Virus record (IMG/VR): IMGVR_UViG_3300000547_000196
Location: 21,637-72,019 of that record
Source of the DNA: a virus
Reading direction: 5' to 3' (one strand)
DNA length: 50,383 nt
The translations under genes and the position numbers were made by a program. The notes under the pieces were generated by a model, which did not search any database, had not been told where the DNA came from, and saw nothing but the letters and a program-made list of their open reading frames with translations. This document shows, in pieces, positions 7,166 to 18,600 of the stretch (the first letter of the stretch is position 1; each line of letters opens with the position of its first letter).

Positions 7166-7729
7166 TTATCTCAAGAACTCTCGCCAATCAAGTCCATATT
7201 GGATTGGATTTATTTTGTGAACGCCTATGAGATATAGCACATAACTTGCTACCGAACTTCCTCTACCTACTCCCCAAACTATATCATTTTCGCGCATAAA
7301 GTTTACAAGATAGATCATATAGCGAAGTAAGTCAAATAATCCGTGTTTTTGATATGCTTCTAATTCTTCGTTTGTTCGCTTAATCTCAGGCAAATCTCTT
7401 TTGTGCCAAACTTCGCTAGGATCTATGCCAAGTTCTTCTGCTAGTTTAAAAATAAAAAATTCTGATAAGTCTATTTTTTTGTATTCGTCTGGCATTAGCC
7501 ATTCTGATTGACATACTCTGTCGAATTCTGTTTTATCTGCATCTATTGCGATATACTTTTGAAGTTCAGGAAGACCGTTTTCTTCTGCTGCTTCGTTGAA
7601 CTTATCAACATCTTCAGACTCGTCGCAGAGCACCACATGAACTTTATCAGTGTGACCAGAATATATCATATTGATAAGATCCTGATTAGAGAATCTAGGA
7701 ATACCTAATTCGTCAGTTTTCATAAGCAT
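7166..7729 (-). CDS. DnaE-like (DNA polymerase III alpha) fragment protein
   Basis: A 187-residue protein whose C-terminal 55 residues resemble the palm entry of bacterial DnaE: LRYMIYLVNFMRENDIVWG then VGRGSSVASYVLYLIGVHKI and PIQYGLDWREFLR. Normal DnaE continues from here into the PDFDID catalytic aspartates, which are absent because the gene stops. It therefore cannot be a polymerase. I recall similar stand-alone proteins in marine T4-like phages, so it is probably a conserved domesticated domain, not recent decay. Two in-frame ATGs (7729 and 7723) are possible and neither has a clear Shine-Dalgarno. It sits between structural-type genes. Confidence 0.8.
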   Translation of the reverse strand: MLMKTDELGIPRFSNQDLINMIYSGHTDKVHVVLCDESEDVDKFNEAAEENGLPELQKYIAIDADKTEFDRVCQSEWLMPDEYKKIDLSEFFIFKLAEELGIDPSEVWHKRDLPEIKRTNEELEAYQKHGLFDLLRYMIYLVNFMRENDIVWGVGRGSSVASYVLYLIGVHKINPIQYGLDWREFLR

Positions 7730-7738
7730 TTTGTAATT

Positions 7739-7972
7739 TTAGTTGACATTAATTAGATTGTCAAGATCGGGATCGTCGGAGTCTTTGTGATCCTGATATT
7801 TTTTTGCTTGTCTTGTTTGTTGTTCCTGTTTCAACATATCAAGAATTACTACTATCTGAGATTGGATATGCGGATTTTTTGACTGCCAATATTTTCTAGT
7901 TAAATCCGTAATTTTCTGTTGCACTTCGTCGTCGCTTAGTTGTGAAAGATCATCAACCAGTGGATTAAACAT
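7739..7972 (-). CDS. conserved phage hypothetical, 77 aa
   Basis: A 77-residue, mostly helical, charged protein (LSQLSDDEVQQKITDLTRK, then an EQQTRQAKKYQD segment). Such short proteins accompany structural genes in marine T4-like phages, but the function is unknown. It overlaps the upstream fibre-like gene by a single base (start and stop share 7972). Confidence 0.72.
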   Translation of the reverse strand: MFNPLVDDLSQLSDDEVQQKITDLTRKYWQSKNPHIQSQIVVILDMLKQEQQTRQAKKYQDHKDSDDPDLDNLINVN

Positions 7973-8580
7973 TATACAAATTGTCCTTTGTAAGTTGCAT
8001 AAACTGTGTCGCCCCCGTCTATAGAATAAAATTCAACTAATATCGGATTTGAAGCAGAGTTCACTACAAAGTTTTCAGGCCACCCTCCTATTGTCACAGT
8101 AGATATGTCGGTCGAATCATATAACTCTACTGGTATGCCTTGATTGTATTTTAAAACACCGTCGTTTTCTACATCCCATGTAATTGTTCGTTGTGAACCG
8201 TCACCTGTTAGAGCAACTTCGATGTTTGCTTTTCGATCCGCTGTTGGCCAACCGGCAAGCGTTAAGGTCAAGTCACTGCTAACATCTACGGTTTGATAAC
8301 TGCCATTATTGAAATCTATCACAGCATTGGTGTCTATATTACCTAGATCATATACCTGTTCAGTGTGTTTTGTAAAGTTAACATCCTCTATTCTTTGTCC
8401 ATTCAAATCATTGTTTACATCTGTTCTCACTACATTTTCTTGTAGATCATTTATTTCCTGCTTTGCAAGATCTAGGTTATTTGCTATCTCAGAAAAATTA
8501 TTTCTAAAACCAAAAGAATCATTATCAACTCCAGGTTGTGGAAATTGTTTATCTATATTATTTGTATTGATAGATGACAT
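7972..8580 (-). CDS. virion structural or fibre-associated protein
   Basis: A 202-residue protein of low complexity, rich in Asn, Asp, Thr and Val, with no enzyme motif. Its N-terminus (FPQPGVDNDSFGFRNNFSEI) resembles the N-terminal motifs of the larger fibre genes nearby (NDGTGDDLRTAFVKVNNNF), suggesting a shared attachment domain. The rest looks like beta-rich fibre sequence. SD GGAG lies about 8 nt before the ATG. It is the last of a run of structural genes transcribed from about 20.3 kb downward. Confidence 0.72.
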   Translation of the reverse strand: MSSINTNNIDKQFPQPGVDNDSFGFRNNFSEIANNLDLAKQEINDLQENVVRTDVNNDLNGQRIEDVNFTKHTEQVYDLGNIDTNAVIDFNNGSYQTVDVSSDLTLTLAGWPTADRKANIEVALTGDGSQRTITWDVENDGVLKYNQGIPVELYDSTDISTVTIGGWPENFVVNSASNPILVEFYSIDGGDTVYATYKGQFV

Positions 8581-8591
8581 TAAAGTCTCCG

Positions 8592-11147
8592 TTATAAATT
8601 AAATTCATAGTTTGCAAACACCAAAAATTGTGCTCTATCAACATCTTCGGTGCTGTCTATTACAAATCTATCTACATCCATTTCAAATTCTCGAATATCA
8701 AAATCAGATGCTCTTATTGCTCCTTCTATTGTTTGAGAAGTGCCAGGTAAACAGAAACAAAGTGGAAAAGCTAGCGTATAACCTATAGCATTAGCTCCTG
8801 TTTGTGCAGTCCTCATCCACAAAGGAAGAAAATCGCTTTCTGTATCTCCTAACTCTCTTATATTTTCTCGTAGAGATCGTATATTACTTATGTATTTGTT
8901 AATTCTGTTAGGGTCACTTACTTTGACAAGATCTGAATCTACAGAAATTGTGTTTGAATATTTTGGTCGATATGAGATATTTGTGCTTTCAGGAGGAACA
9001 TAAAGTGCCTCAACATCGCCGTTTTCTCTAGTCTCGATCGATCGTGTTTCTAGTATGTTTAACGGCATAACTCCGTCTCTTGTCTCAATTTGTATTGTGG
9101 TAGAGAAATATATGATTAGCTCTCCGCTTCTTAAAGACAGCGTCCAACTATTTAGGTCACTATTAGGCACAGTAGTCCACTGCTTGTTATAATCTATTAT
9201 ATCAGCAGTGATTGTTTTTTTAGTTGAGATTGTTTTATCTTTTTGTAATCTTCTATCTTCGTATGGATCGATTAAGTCAAGATATACAACTTCATAGAGT
9301 ATTTTGTTAGTTCCTGGTGTCTTTGCAACCGCGGTTTTAATGTCGTTTATTTTAAGAGTTTTTCTTTTTGAATATTTTGCTGCAACACTAACAAAACGTT
9401 CTGCTGTTTGTCTTTCTATACCTGCATACACTAATATTCTGTTATCTCTCTTAAGACCAAAATTAGGATCAAAAGGCCTGTAAATTAAATCAGGATCGAA
9501 AATAGCAGGATTACTAATAAAGTCATTAAACTTTGTTTTTACTTTTTGTTCAAAATATACCTGATAAAAAATATTGCTATAATCAATTTCTACTTTTTCT
9601 ACAGTAAGGCTAAATGTTCTCTCTATCGCGCTAAAGCGAAACTGGTCACGTGCTTTTATTGTAAAGTTATAGGTTCTTGTCTCTGAAACTTGCGAATTAT
9701 CTATTCTACCGGATATTTCTCCGTTAAAGTTAAGAGTTAGTCCTGGCGGAAGATCGCCTGATTCTAATGTATATAATAGAAATGCATTAGGAACATTGGT
9801 TTGAGCTTCTACATTTAAAATTGAGACGTAGTTGCTAGTGACCGTTCCTAGATTGGAAGGCGTTAACCATTCTATAGTTGAATCTACTTCGCCAAGAACA
9901 TTTAAAGTGAATGTTTTTTCATTTGTAGCAGTTTCTGTAGTTTCTACAGTCTGTCTAATTGCTTCAACTGTAAATGTAAAAGTTTTTGTAACAGCTACTT
10001 GGTAAGGTATTCTGCCGAAAATTTCACCGGTATTCTCGTCTAGTTCTAACGCAGGAGGTAGAATACTTTCTGTTTCAGGAGTTACGGTTTCGAAGTCATC
10101 TGTGTCAGTGTAAGTTATTTCTGTTTCAGGATCCTGCGGAAATTTACCGGAGATTTCAAATCTACCAGGAACCAGTTTGTCTATACTTTTAATTCTGTAT
10201 GTGCCTGGATTAGTATCTTTAAACCTATATACCACCGTTCCCTGTAGTGTATTAGGATCTATTACATCAAGAAACACGGTAGTAAAGTTGTTTGCTCTTT
10301 TGAATCCTAATTCTGCAGGTGTAAGCCAAATAGGAGTTCTTACATAAGTGTTATCTGCAGTATAGATGCCTGTGCCAACTTGCATAATAGTGTTATCAGC
10401 ACGTAAGAAATCATCGCCTACTACATATATTCTAAAAGTTCTCTTAGAAATAGTAAAGCCGTCGCTGGCTGTAACGGTAAATTCATAATATCGATTTAGT
10501 TTTCTTGGCGTTCGGGTAGGATTAGAAAAGTCAAATACAGCAGTATCATAGAAAAAACTATCAAATCCTGCAGTATCAAGAATTGAAAAATCATAAGGAT
10601 ACTTATCATATTTTGATTCGTCATAATATCCTTTAGCAGCGTCCTTTTCAAGAGCAAGTATTGGATCTACGACACCTCGTAATCTACCGTCCTCTCTAAG
10701 AGATATTCCCGGAGGCAGTTCTCCATCTCCTGACGCGATAAAATAAGAAAGTTCTTGTCCTGCGGCTGTGTCACTGTCAACTGCTACTAACTGATAATCC
10801 ACTAGCGCACTATCTAGAATATACAAGGCTTCATTTTTTCCTACAGGCAATAAATCTTCTGGGGTGACCCATACAGGAGCATCAGCGCCTTGCACCGTAA
10901 TAGTAAAGGTTCTATCGTAAGGTATAGAATTTTCAAAAGACCTTAACACAAATCTGTAATCTGTTGATCTAATAACTTCTACAGGTGTGCCAGATATTTC
11001 ACTGCCACTAAGGCTCATTCCGTCAGGTAGTTCACCACTGATTAGAATAGGATCAGTTCCGCCAGAAAGCGGTAGAGAAACATTGGTAAAAACATTCTCT
11101 TGAACAACTGCTAAAACTATTCCTGAAGGCTGTGTCCAGACTGACAT
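8592..11147 (-). CDS. large Ig-repeat (He_PIG-like) virion protein, 851 aa
   Basis: Surface or baseplate protein with at least four cadherin or Ig-like repeats of the putative-Ig type. The signature LPPG(I/L)xL...GxxxG recurs as LPDGMSLSGSEISGTP (about residue 40), LPPGISLREDGRLRGV (about 155), LPPALELDENTGEIFG (about 360) and LPPGLTLNFNGEISGR (about 470). The C-terminal 300 residues lack repeats and contain many charged residues. Such repeats on phage virions usually bind host surface glycans weakly. It is encoded 3 nt after the upstream fibre stop, so it belongs to the fibre operon. The exact structural position cannot be told. Confidence 0.85.
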   Translation of the reverse strand: MSVWTQPSGIVLAVVQENVFTNVSLPLSGGTDPILISGELPDGMSLSGSEISGTPVEVIRSTDYRFVLRSFENSIPYDRTFTITVQGADAPVWVTPEDLLPVGKNEALYILDSALVDYQLVAVDSDTAAGQELSYFIASGDGELPPGISLREDGRLRGVVDPILALEKDAAKGYYDESKYDKYPYDFSILDTAGFDSFFYDTAVFDFSNPTRTPRKLNRYYEFTVTASDGFTISKRTFRIYVVGDDFLRADNTIMQVGTGIYTADNTYVRTPIWLTPAELGFKRANNFTTVFLDVIDPNTLQGTVVYRFKDTNPGTYRIKSIDKLVPGRFEISGKFPQDPETEITYTDTDDFETVTPETESILPPALELDENTGEIFGRIPYQVAVTKTFTFTVEAIRQTVETTETATNEKTFTLNVLGEVDSTIEWLTPSNLGTVTSNYVSILNVEAQTNVPNAFLLYTLESGDLPPGLTLNFNGEISGRIDNSQVSETRTYNFTIKARDQFRFSAIERTFSLTVEKVEIDYSNIFYQVYFEQKVKTKFNDFISNPAIFDPDLIYRPFDPNFGLKRDNRILVYAGIERQTAERFVSVAAKYSKRKTLKINDIKTAVAKTPGTNKILYEVVYLDLIDPYEDRRLQKDKTISTKKTITADIIDYNKQWTTVPNSDLNSWTLSLRSGELIIYFSTTIQIETRDGVMPLNILETRSIETRENGDVEALYVPPESTNISYRPKYSNTISVDSDLVKVSDPNRINKYISNIRSLRENIRELGDTESDFLPLWMRTAQTGANAIGYTLAFPLCFCLPGTSQTIEGAIRASDFDIREFEMDVDRFVIDSTEDVDRAQFLVFANYEFNL

Positions 11148-11150
11148 ATT

Positions 11151-11876
11151 TTACCAAGTTCCTAGGTCGATAGAAAATGGAGCCTTAGAACTGAAAGTAC
11201 CCATATCTATATCAGTGTTAAAAATCACGTATTCTAGAATATTATCAAATTCAGGTGTAAAATCGCCGAAATCCCATGATTGTTCAAATATCAGATCGTT
11301 TAAATCTCTAATGTCTACGCCGTGAACAAGACCTGTAAGATTGCCATAAAAGTTATTAGCAGTTATGGAATCTGCTCTGGTAATATTGTGGAAATCTACG
11401 TCTAGGTTTGCGCTTAATTTAGGAGCAGTGTCGGCCTGTAATACTCCGTTTGTTGCTCTTACTATTATAGAGTTCGAAGGATTCGCAAGTTTTTCTACAG
11501 TGATGCCCGGGCCGCCTTCGAAACTTACAACCCCAGAATTTTGTGTCTCATTAATAATAATGCTGCCATTGTCTGTGGTAAAGATTAAATCTGAAATACC
11601 AACAGCAGCATCTATGGTTACTGTTGTCGAATTGGCACTTAATGATATTCCAGATCCGGCTTGAAGGCTTTTAAAATTAAGTGTGTTATCTACTTTGTTA
11701 TAAAACAAACCTTCGGAAGATGCCGAAGTTCCGAGATTGTTTGCTTCCACGGCAATTGATCGATCAGCATTTTCTAGTTCTGTAAAATTGTTATTGACTT
11801 TTACAAATGCTGTTCTTAAATCATCGCCAGTGCCGTCGTTCGGTAAATTACCTATATTGATTGATTCAATTGCCAT
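11151..11876 (-). CDS. fibre protein with shared N-terminal motif, 241 aa
   Basis: Probable tail or baseplate fibre. Residues 1-33 carry the motif IGNLPNDGTGDDLRTAF then VNNNFTEL, which recurs at the N-terminus of the giant fibre (12680-20311) as VEGNDGTGDSIRESFRKTN then ENFVEL; it is likely the virion-attachment domain. The remainder is Asn, Thr and Ser-rich beta sequence. A late-type motif (ATAAATA) lies 19-25 nt before the start, so it may be transcribed separately from the giant fibre. Confidence 0.8.
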   Translation of the reverse strand: MAIESINIGNLPNDGTGDDLRTAFVKVNNNFTELENADRSIAVEANNLGTSASSEGLFYNKVDNTLNFKSLQAGSGISLSANSTTVTIDAAVGISDLIFTTDNGSIIINETQNSGVVSFEGGPGITVEKLANPSNSIIVRATNGVLQADTAPKLSANLDVDFHNITRADSITANNFYGNLTGLVHGVDIRDLNDLIFEQSWDFGDFTPEFDNILEYVIFNTDIDMGTFSSKAPFSIDLGTW

Positions 11877-11894
11877 TGTCTGCCCCGTTTGTAA

Positions 11895-11901
11895 TATTTA
11901 T
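11895..11901 (-). promoter_or_regulatory. late-promoter motif ATAAATA
   Basis: On the minus strand CTAATAAATATTAC lies in the 24-nt gap before the fibre gene at 11876. It matches the T4-type late consensus, and a GGGG-containing leader follows. Good position for late expression of the 11151-11876 and 8592-11147 genes. Confidence 0.55.
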
Positions 11902-12680
11902 TAGGGTTGTTGTCCTAATGCTGTTAGTGCTGCTGCAATTCTATCTAATGCTTCTGATACACTATCTGGGGATTCTCCTGCCCAGTCGCTTGTATTTTCT
12001 GGGGTGTATGGCACAATTCCATTAACGCCGTCGATTAATAAAGTGCTGTCGTCACCAAATACAGAGCCTTTAAAATCGCCGCTTAAGCTAACAAGATCTT
12101 GATCCGTTAAAATATTTGGTTTATTAGAAACTTCTGCCCAACTTACAGAACCAGGCCGCCAAGCACCACCGAAGAATTTTAAAAATGAATTGGTGTTAGG
12201 GGAACCAGTATATGAAACATCAAATAGATCTTGAATAGATTTAGTAGATAAATCAACTGATAAAACTATGTCAGTTGGCTCATATTGATTGGCTAAATCG
12301 TTCCATACAAGCGCCTGGTTGTTTTCTGGATTGTCTACGCTTACTTCATCTAGGTCTCTAATGTTTTGTGGAATCGCAGGTAGATCACTCAAATCATTAT
12401 AACTGCCAGAAAAACCGCTTGTTGGTAAGTTTTGTAGATCATTGTAATCTCCTGTAAATGCAACACTAGACAACGGAGCATTATTTGAATCACCTGGTGT
12501 TCCGGAAGGATCAATTGTTTGAGATCCTATTGTTAAACTTTGAACATTTGCTGGTCCATTTATATCTAAACCGACAGCATTTATTATATCGCTTCCAAAA
12601 AGGTCAAGAGAATCTCCTTCAGGTAATTCTTTTAGAGTTCCTGTTTCTGGATCTACTACAAGTGGAAATCTATTTGTCAT
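11901..12680 (-). CDS. tail fibre-like protein, 259 aa
   Basis: Fibre protein of 259 residues. It has paired GDYNDLQNLP and GSYNDLSDLP repeats (about residues 75-98) and a later WAEVSNKPNILTDQDL motif, both typical of phage tail fibres. The C-terminal tail SPDSVSEALDRIAAALTALG looks like a trimerising helix. It overlaps the stop of the giant fibre by 1 nt (TAATG), so the two products are made together and may interact. Confidence 0.82.
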   Translation of the reverse strand: MTNRFPLVVDPETGTLKELPEGDSLDLFGSDIINAVGLDINGPANVQSLTIGSQTIDPSGTPGDSNNAPLSSVAFTGDYNDLQNLPTSGFSGSYNDLSDLPAIPQNIRDLDEVSVDNPENNQALVWNDLANQYEPTDIVLSVDLSTKSIQDLFDVSYTGSPNTNSFLKFFGGAWRPGSVSWAEVSNKPNILTDQDLVSLSGDFKGSVFGDDSTLLIDGVNGIVPYTPENTSDWAGESPDSVSEALDRIAAALTALGQQP

Positions 12681-15600
12681 TATGTTCTTCCTACTACAAT
12701 TTCTATTACGCCCTTGCCGTCGTCACTTTTCTCTTCAAGGGATTTACCTATAACGGTGCCGACTTTAGGTTCATTGTTTACTACCGCAAATCCCGGTATT
12801 GCAGAAGTTACAAGAAGATCACCTTTCTCAACCTTACCTAATACTTTGCAAGGTAGTCTTCCTTGTAACGCAACAGCAACAATGTTAGTACCCGTTAAAT
12901 CACTATTCATAAGATAGGCAGGATTTGTGGACAGTACACCTGCTATCCTTTTATCACCTTTTGTCTGTGTAACCGTTACTTCGTTGTGACCACCAAATAC
13001 AAGAACCGTGCCTGGTTCATAGTCCGCATCTGCAACATATTTTTCTGCTAGGTCAGCATATTTTGCTTCTGTTGCTACACCGTTAAACACATTCGAGTAT
13101 ATTGTATCAAATCTGCGTGAGTTTGATCCAAGATTTCTTGTACCGGTTTGATCTGGTTGTACATCACTTGCGAGGTTGGCATTTATAGTTAAATCATCGT
13201 TACTATCAGAGCCTAGTGTAATGTTGCCATCTACGCTGAAGTTACCTGTTGTTGATAAGTTATTGTCTATTTCGGTATTTGTATCACTGACAACTATTCT
13301 AGGAGTGCCACCTGTGACAAGGATAATTTTTGATGCGCCGTCTTCCGTAAATCCTACATTGTCGCCTAGACCAATTCCTGTAGAAGTTGAACCTCTTTCG
13401 GATGCTGCTTCTATAAAAGAAGTATACATCCAATCAGTTGCTAGCCATCCTTCGCCAGAAAGAGCAGATCTATTCTGGAAAGTGCTTTGAGTGGTTATAT
13501 TAGTTGCTCCTACATCTAAATTGCCAGGAAACTTTGTTACCAACGTAGAATCAGTATCACCAGCAGCACTAAAGACTTCAGCCCCGGCCGGTGTATTAAA
13601 AGAAACCGTATTAGACAGGACATTGATTATATCGTTTGCGCCAATCTGCAGAGCAGTAGCATCAATTTTGCCGTTAGGATCTCTTTTGACCATGGTATCT
13701 GCAGAGGCAGAAACTGATATTTCAGTCACGCCGTATACCGCATCACCGTCTCCGTCATCGTCTTGTAGTCTTACAAGAACTTCTCCTGGCGCACCAGTGT
13801 CTGCATCTACTACGGTATTAACAAAGTCGCCGTCTGCTAGACCTTTGCCGTCGTCAACTACTGTACTAAAATCTATTGCACTGGGGTCTCCAGTTCCTGC
13901 AGCAATCCTACCGTAAATCTGAAATTGGTCTAGGTCGGGAATTTCTGCGAAAGCAATTCCGTCGTCTTTGATTCTTACATAGCCGCTGTCGGTTTCAAAG
14001 TTGTTATCTGAAAACTTTGCGAGACCAAGATCAGATTGTGTTTTAGATGTCGAGGTCCAACCAGATGTAGAATTGTCTTCGTCAAAAGTATCAGCCGACT
14101 GCATGTTTAGTTTGCTTTGAGCAATTTCAGCGGTCGGGCTTACGTCTGCATTAATTAAAGATTCGTTTTGTATTTGTAAGTCGTAAGTAGTTGCATTTTC
14201 TGTTCTTTCTACTGTAACGTTGATTACTGAATCAGTCTTTTCACTTGCATTTGCCCATTCGTAAACAGGTTCTTCGATTATTTCTCTACCTACAGATTCG
14301 TCTGGTTGATTATATATGGTTTCTCCCTGTATGAAGTCACCACCGGCTCCTGGTGTATAGGTAATTTCGTCAATCTCGCCGAGAATCGAATCTGTTCTAT
14401 TCTGAGTATCAACGACTGTTCCTGTTTTTGTGCTTCCTATTGTTCCTATAGTGTCACCGGGAACAATACCTAATCCGTCTTCGATGAAGATTTTCTTATT
14501 ACCCGTTGCAACTAACAAATCATTAGCCTGTATTGAGTTAATTTCTGTATCTCTGAGAGAAGGAATGTCGTCAAACGTTCTAGAGACACCATCTACATAA
14601 TTTTTGTTTGCGGCTGCTGTGCCGTCGGGACCAGGTAGAGCAACATTTGTAATATTATTAGCTCCGAGGTTTAAGTCACCTTCAAGTGTGGCTCCTCCGT
14701 TTAACGGAAGGAAACCAGGGCCAATTCTAATACCACTAGGAGGGCCTTCTATTTGTGTAAAGTTATCAACATTGTATCCTAGAGCTCTGTTGATATAATT
14801 ATAGATAGCTCTTTCTGTAGGAACAGCTTGTCCGCTTTGATCTGAAAAAGAGTCGTCTGCACTAAACTCATTTATTGTTACACCTCTTGTGAACCCTAAT
14901 GCGTTTGCGCCTGTGATTCCTATAGATCCGCTAAATGTAACGTCACCTGTTCCTTGGTCTACAGAGAAGAATTTACCTACTCGGAAGAAACCGTCTTGGT
15001 CAGTTGACACATAAAATACTCTGCCTTTTCTTCTTTCCCAAACCTGAGAAGAAGTTGCTGTTACTGCATCTGTGTAATCTGATGCGAGGCTATTTATGGG
15101 TTGACCAAAAATGACGTTAGGATAGTTAGAGTCATTAAATCCACCTGCGCCGATTTGAGTAAAATCATGTCCTGTTGCTCTAAGAAGAGATATTGAAATT
15201 GTAATCTCTGCTGTAGAATCTTGTGGCAACCCTGCATATATTAGTGTTTCGTCTGTATTAGGAATAGCAGCGTTTAAACCAGTTATGCCTGTGGCAGAAC
15301 CGTCGATATTAGTATCCGATACATCTTGTATTACAATGTATGGAAAACTTTCATCTGTATCATTGTATTCTATAACAGCATGGGTTTTTCCAGCCCAAAC
15401 AAATATCATACCACTCGAATATCCGGAATCTCCAGGCTGATTGCCTGCTATGTCTCTCGTAAGACGTTCTTGTAATTCTTCGTCGCCAATCGGAGCAACG
15501 GCAATTCGTGTGTCTCCCTGACTATCACCGAAACCTCCCGAAAGATTAGTAGGATCAGTTTCAATTTCGATGTATTCATAATCTACTTCGGCGGTAGCTG

Positions 15601-18600
15601 TTATCTCTGTAGCTGAAAGATCTACGCCTACGCCATCTGTGGGATCAAAAGCAAGCGTTCTATAAGTGGTAGTATCTGATTCGTCAAAGTTAATTGCAGT
15701 CGAAGGTCTAGTTTGTAAAGCTTCTTGATTTCTAATTCCGTTAAAAACAAAATTAGGACCGGACCGGTATTCAAGTATTTCTCCATCTGGAACATCAGCT
15801 TGTAATGACTCAAAGAAATCTCCTTGAATATTAGGATCGGCAGTGATATTCATGGCGTAGACAACAGGACTTTGTAAAGTACCAGAAGCTAGAATATCAT
15901 TTGGATCGTCGCCAATCTGGCCGTCTATATCGCTGTCTGATAAGCTTCTTATGCTAGATATTCTATAATTTAATAAACCTGTGCTTCCTCCGTGATCTAT
16001 TCTTATAATACTCTGCGGAGTAGGAGTAAATTTGAGATCAGTCACATGAATTGTTTGATCCCCTGATGCATTAGGTTCTGATATTGTTGTGTAAGCCTTC
16101 GCTGGCTGTACTAAAGGTGTATCTAATACTACTTGATCTGGAATTTCATTTGGATCTGAACCTTCTGCAACAAGGCCAAAGAAACCATAGCCGTTTGAAC
16201 CGTTGAGTGACCTAATCTCTGAGCCATTTTTAGCGTAGTATGCTGCTTGGCAGTAATATGTAAACATCGATACCATCTCAGAGACAGCACCGTTGTTTGT
16301 AACAAGGCCGTACCCTAAGTCGTTTATCTGGGTAAAATCGTTGCCTAACATTGATCTATTACCTGCAGTTTGCAGGAATACTTCTTGAGGTGCCGAATCT
16401 GTGAAACCCTGTCCTACTCCTGTTGCAGGATCTGGGTTAGAAGTTGCGTCGAGGAATATCGTTGCTGTTCCATTGCCGCTATCGTAATTAGAAATAGAAT
16501 TAACTTGATATCTTATACCTTCATAGAAAAAAGGACATGGCAATTCTGGGGGCCGGATAAACAACCCTTGATTTAAATCACTTTCTACATCTAGTATAAA
16601 ATCGCTTTGTTTATTAATAATACGTACAGGAATATTTCCAACAAAGGCATCAACATACATACCACCCCTAAAACGTTTTTCGTTGTCGCTCTTGGAGAAC
16701 GAACTACCTGTTTGAATATAAGGAGATTTTGTAAGAATCTGTCCAGCGGGATCTAGAACAACCATAAATCCGCCGTGCCCTTGAACTGTGACGTTTCTCA
16801 CAATAGTTGCATCTGACATTTGAAAAACATCTACTTGGTCGGCATCATTTTGTTTTGGAGGATTGTAATTTGTATTGTAACAGAACACAATTAGATCTAT
16901 TAGATCAGTGACAAAGCCTACTGTTCCGTCTTCTGCCGCGCCAAGTGTAACATCTGGAACAATTTCTCCATTCTGCGTAGGTGCTTGACCTTGTAAAAGG
17001 TCTGAACAAATCAAACTTATCTGTGTTATTGCTTGCTCTATTGCAGGCTGGTCTCCTTGATCTATTTCTGTAAAAAATTTACCCTGCTGTTCCAGTGCAA
17101 ACTCTGCACCTCCGATGCCTAAATCTTTTACTATAGCATCTATAACTTGTCCAATCCTTTCTCTTAATAGAGTCTCATTATATGAAAAACCAATAAAAAC
17201 CGCCGGATCACCTGTACCAATTCCTGTGTTAATATATTCTATAATTTCTTCTTGTATAAATCTTTTGTTATTTTCTAAGATAGAAACTGCAGTTGAAAAA
17301 CCGCCAGGATTGTTGGGAATAGTACCTACATTTTTATCGGAGTGAGGATCTTCAAGATACCATTTTCCAAAATATCCCTGTATCTCGTCTATCTGATTAA
17401 GGAAGTAGCCAACTTCGTTCGCAACCACAAACATTCTACCTTCCGCAGCAGTCCATGATAAATCAGTTCCGCCTTGGGAGTCAGATATAGTAATAGTATC
17501 TCGTGGTGTTCCTGGAACAATGCTGGTTACATAATAAACGATATCTCTTTCAATTTCAGAACCTATTAGATTTGCCCCGGCAAATTTTACAGCCTGACCA
17601 ACAGACATCCAAGAAGCATCGTCTACTTCAATTGCTTGAGGAGCAGAATCACCTAAAGAGAATACAGTCGAGTGTTTTATGTCAACTAATGGTATATCAT
17701 CAAATTCTAGATCTTTATAAAAATAAGTGGTAGCCCATTTAGATTGAGATGTTCTCTTTTTAGGACGTATGATTACACGCCTAAATTCGTCGCCTTTTAA
17801 GGATACATTGTTTGATAGCCTTATCGGAAAATCTTCTTCGTAAATTCCACTTTCAACAAAAATAGTAACCTGTTTGTTTTTAACAAAATTACCAAACGTC
17901 ATTGTTTCGCCTGGTATGAAATCAACTGCGTTCTGTGGAAGTAATTCTAATACGTCGTTATTATCTTCTGTCGGATCAGCAGAAGTATAGGAGATAATTC
18001 TGCCCTGGGCGCCTGACCTGTCTCCTACTACAACCTTACCAGGAAGCAGGTCAAGGTTGTCTGGATTTCCTTGATCAACATAAGGTTGCGAACTCGATCC
18101 GTTATCTATAACAAGCTTATAATTATTGCCAAACGCGATATCTGCACCTGCGTCAATTCCATCGTTTATAATAGTTTCTATAAGCGAAAATTTAGAATTA
18201 ACCGAAGATATACCAGTGGAGTCTGCAGTAATTCCCTGGAACTCGGGTTTAAATCTAACGCTGCTAATAAAACTTTCCCTTTCTTGATAAACAATGCCTA
18301 CTTCACCGCCTGCAGTAAACAGAGTATATGAACTTATATCAAAAAAGTTCTGTAAACCTGCGTCTTCATAAAGTTCAACAGTTGTGTCATTGATCACTCT
18401 TAAGTAGGCGGTTTGTCCTTCAATTTCTGTCATGCCACCTACGTTTTGGAACAGGATTTGTTCTCCGTCTGTATATCCATGCGGAGAGGTTGTTATAACT
18501 CTTGCTCTAGGAACGGTAGTTGACTCGTCTACTGTTATATTTTGTATGTCTCTCTGTTTGAAGAGTTCGTTTTGAAAGATTGAGCCTAAAACAAGATTTG

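Noticed and set aside
7166-7729. Active DNA polymerase III alpha subunit
   Set aside because: The catalytic PDFDID-type aspartates and all downstream domains are missing.
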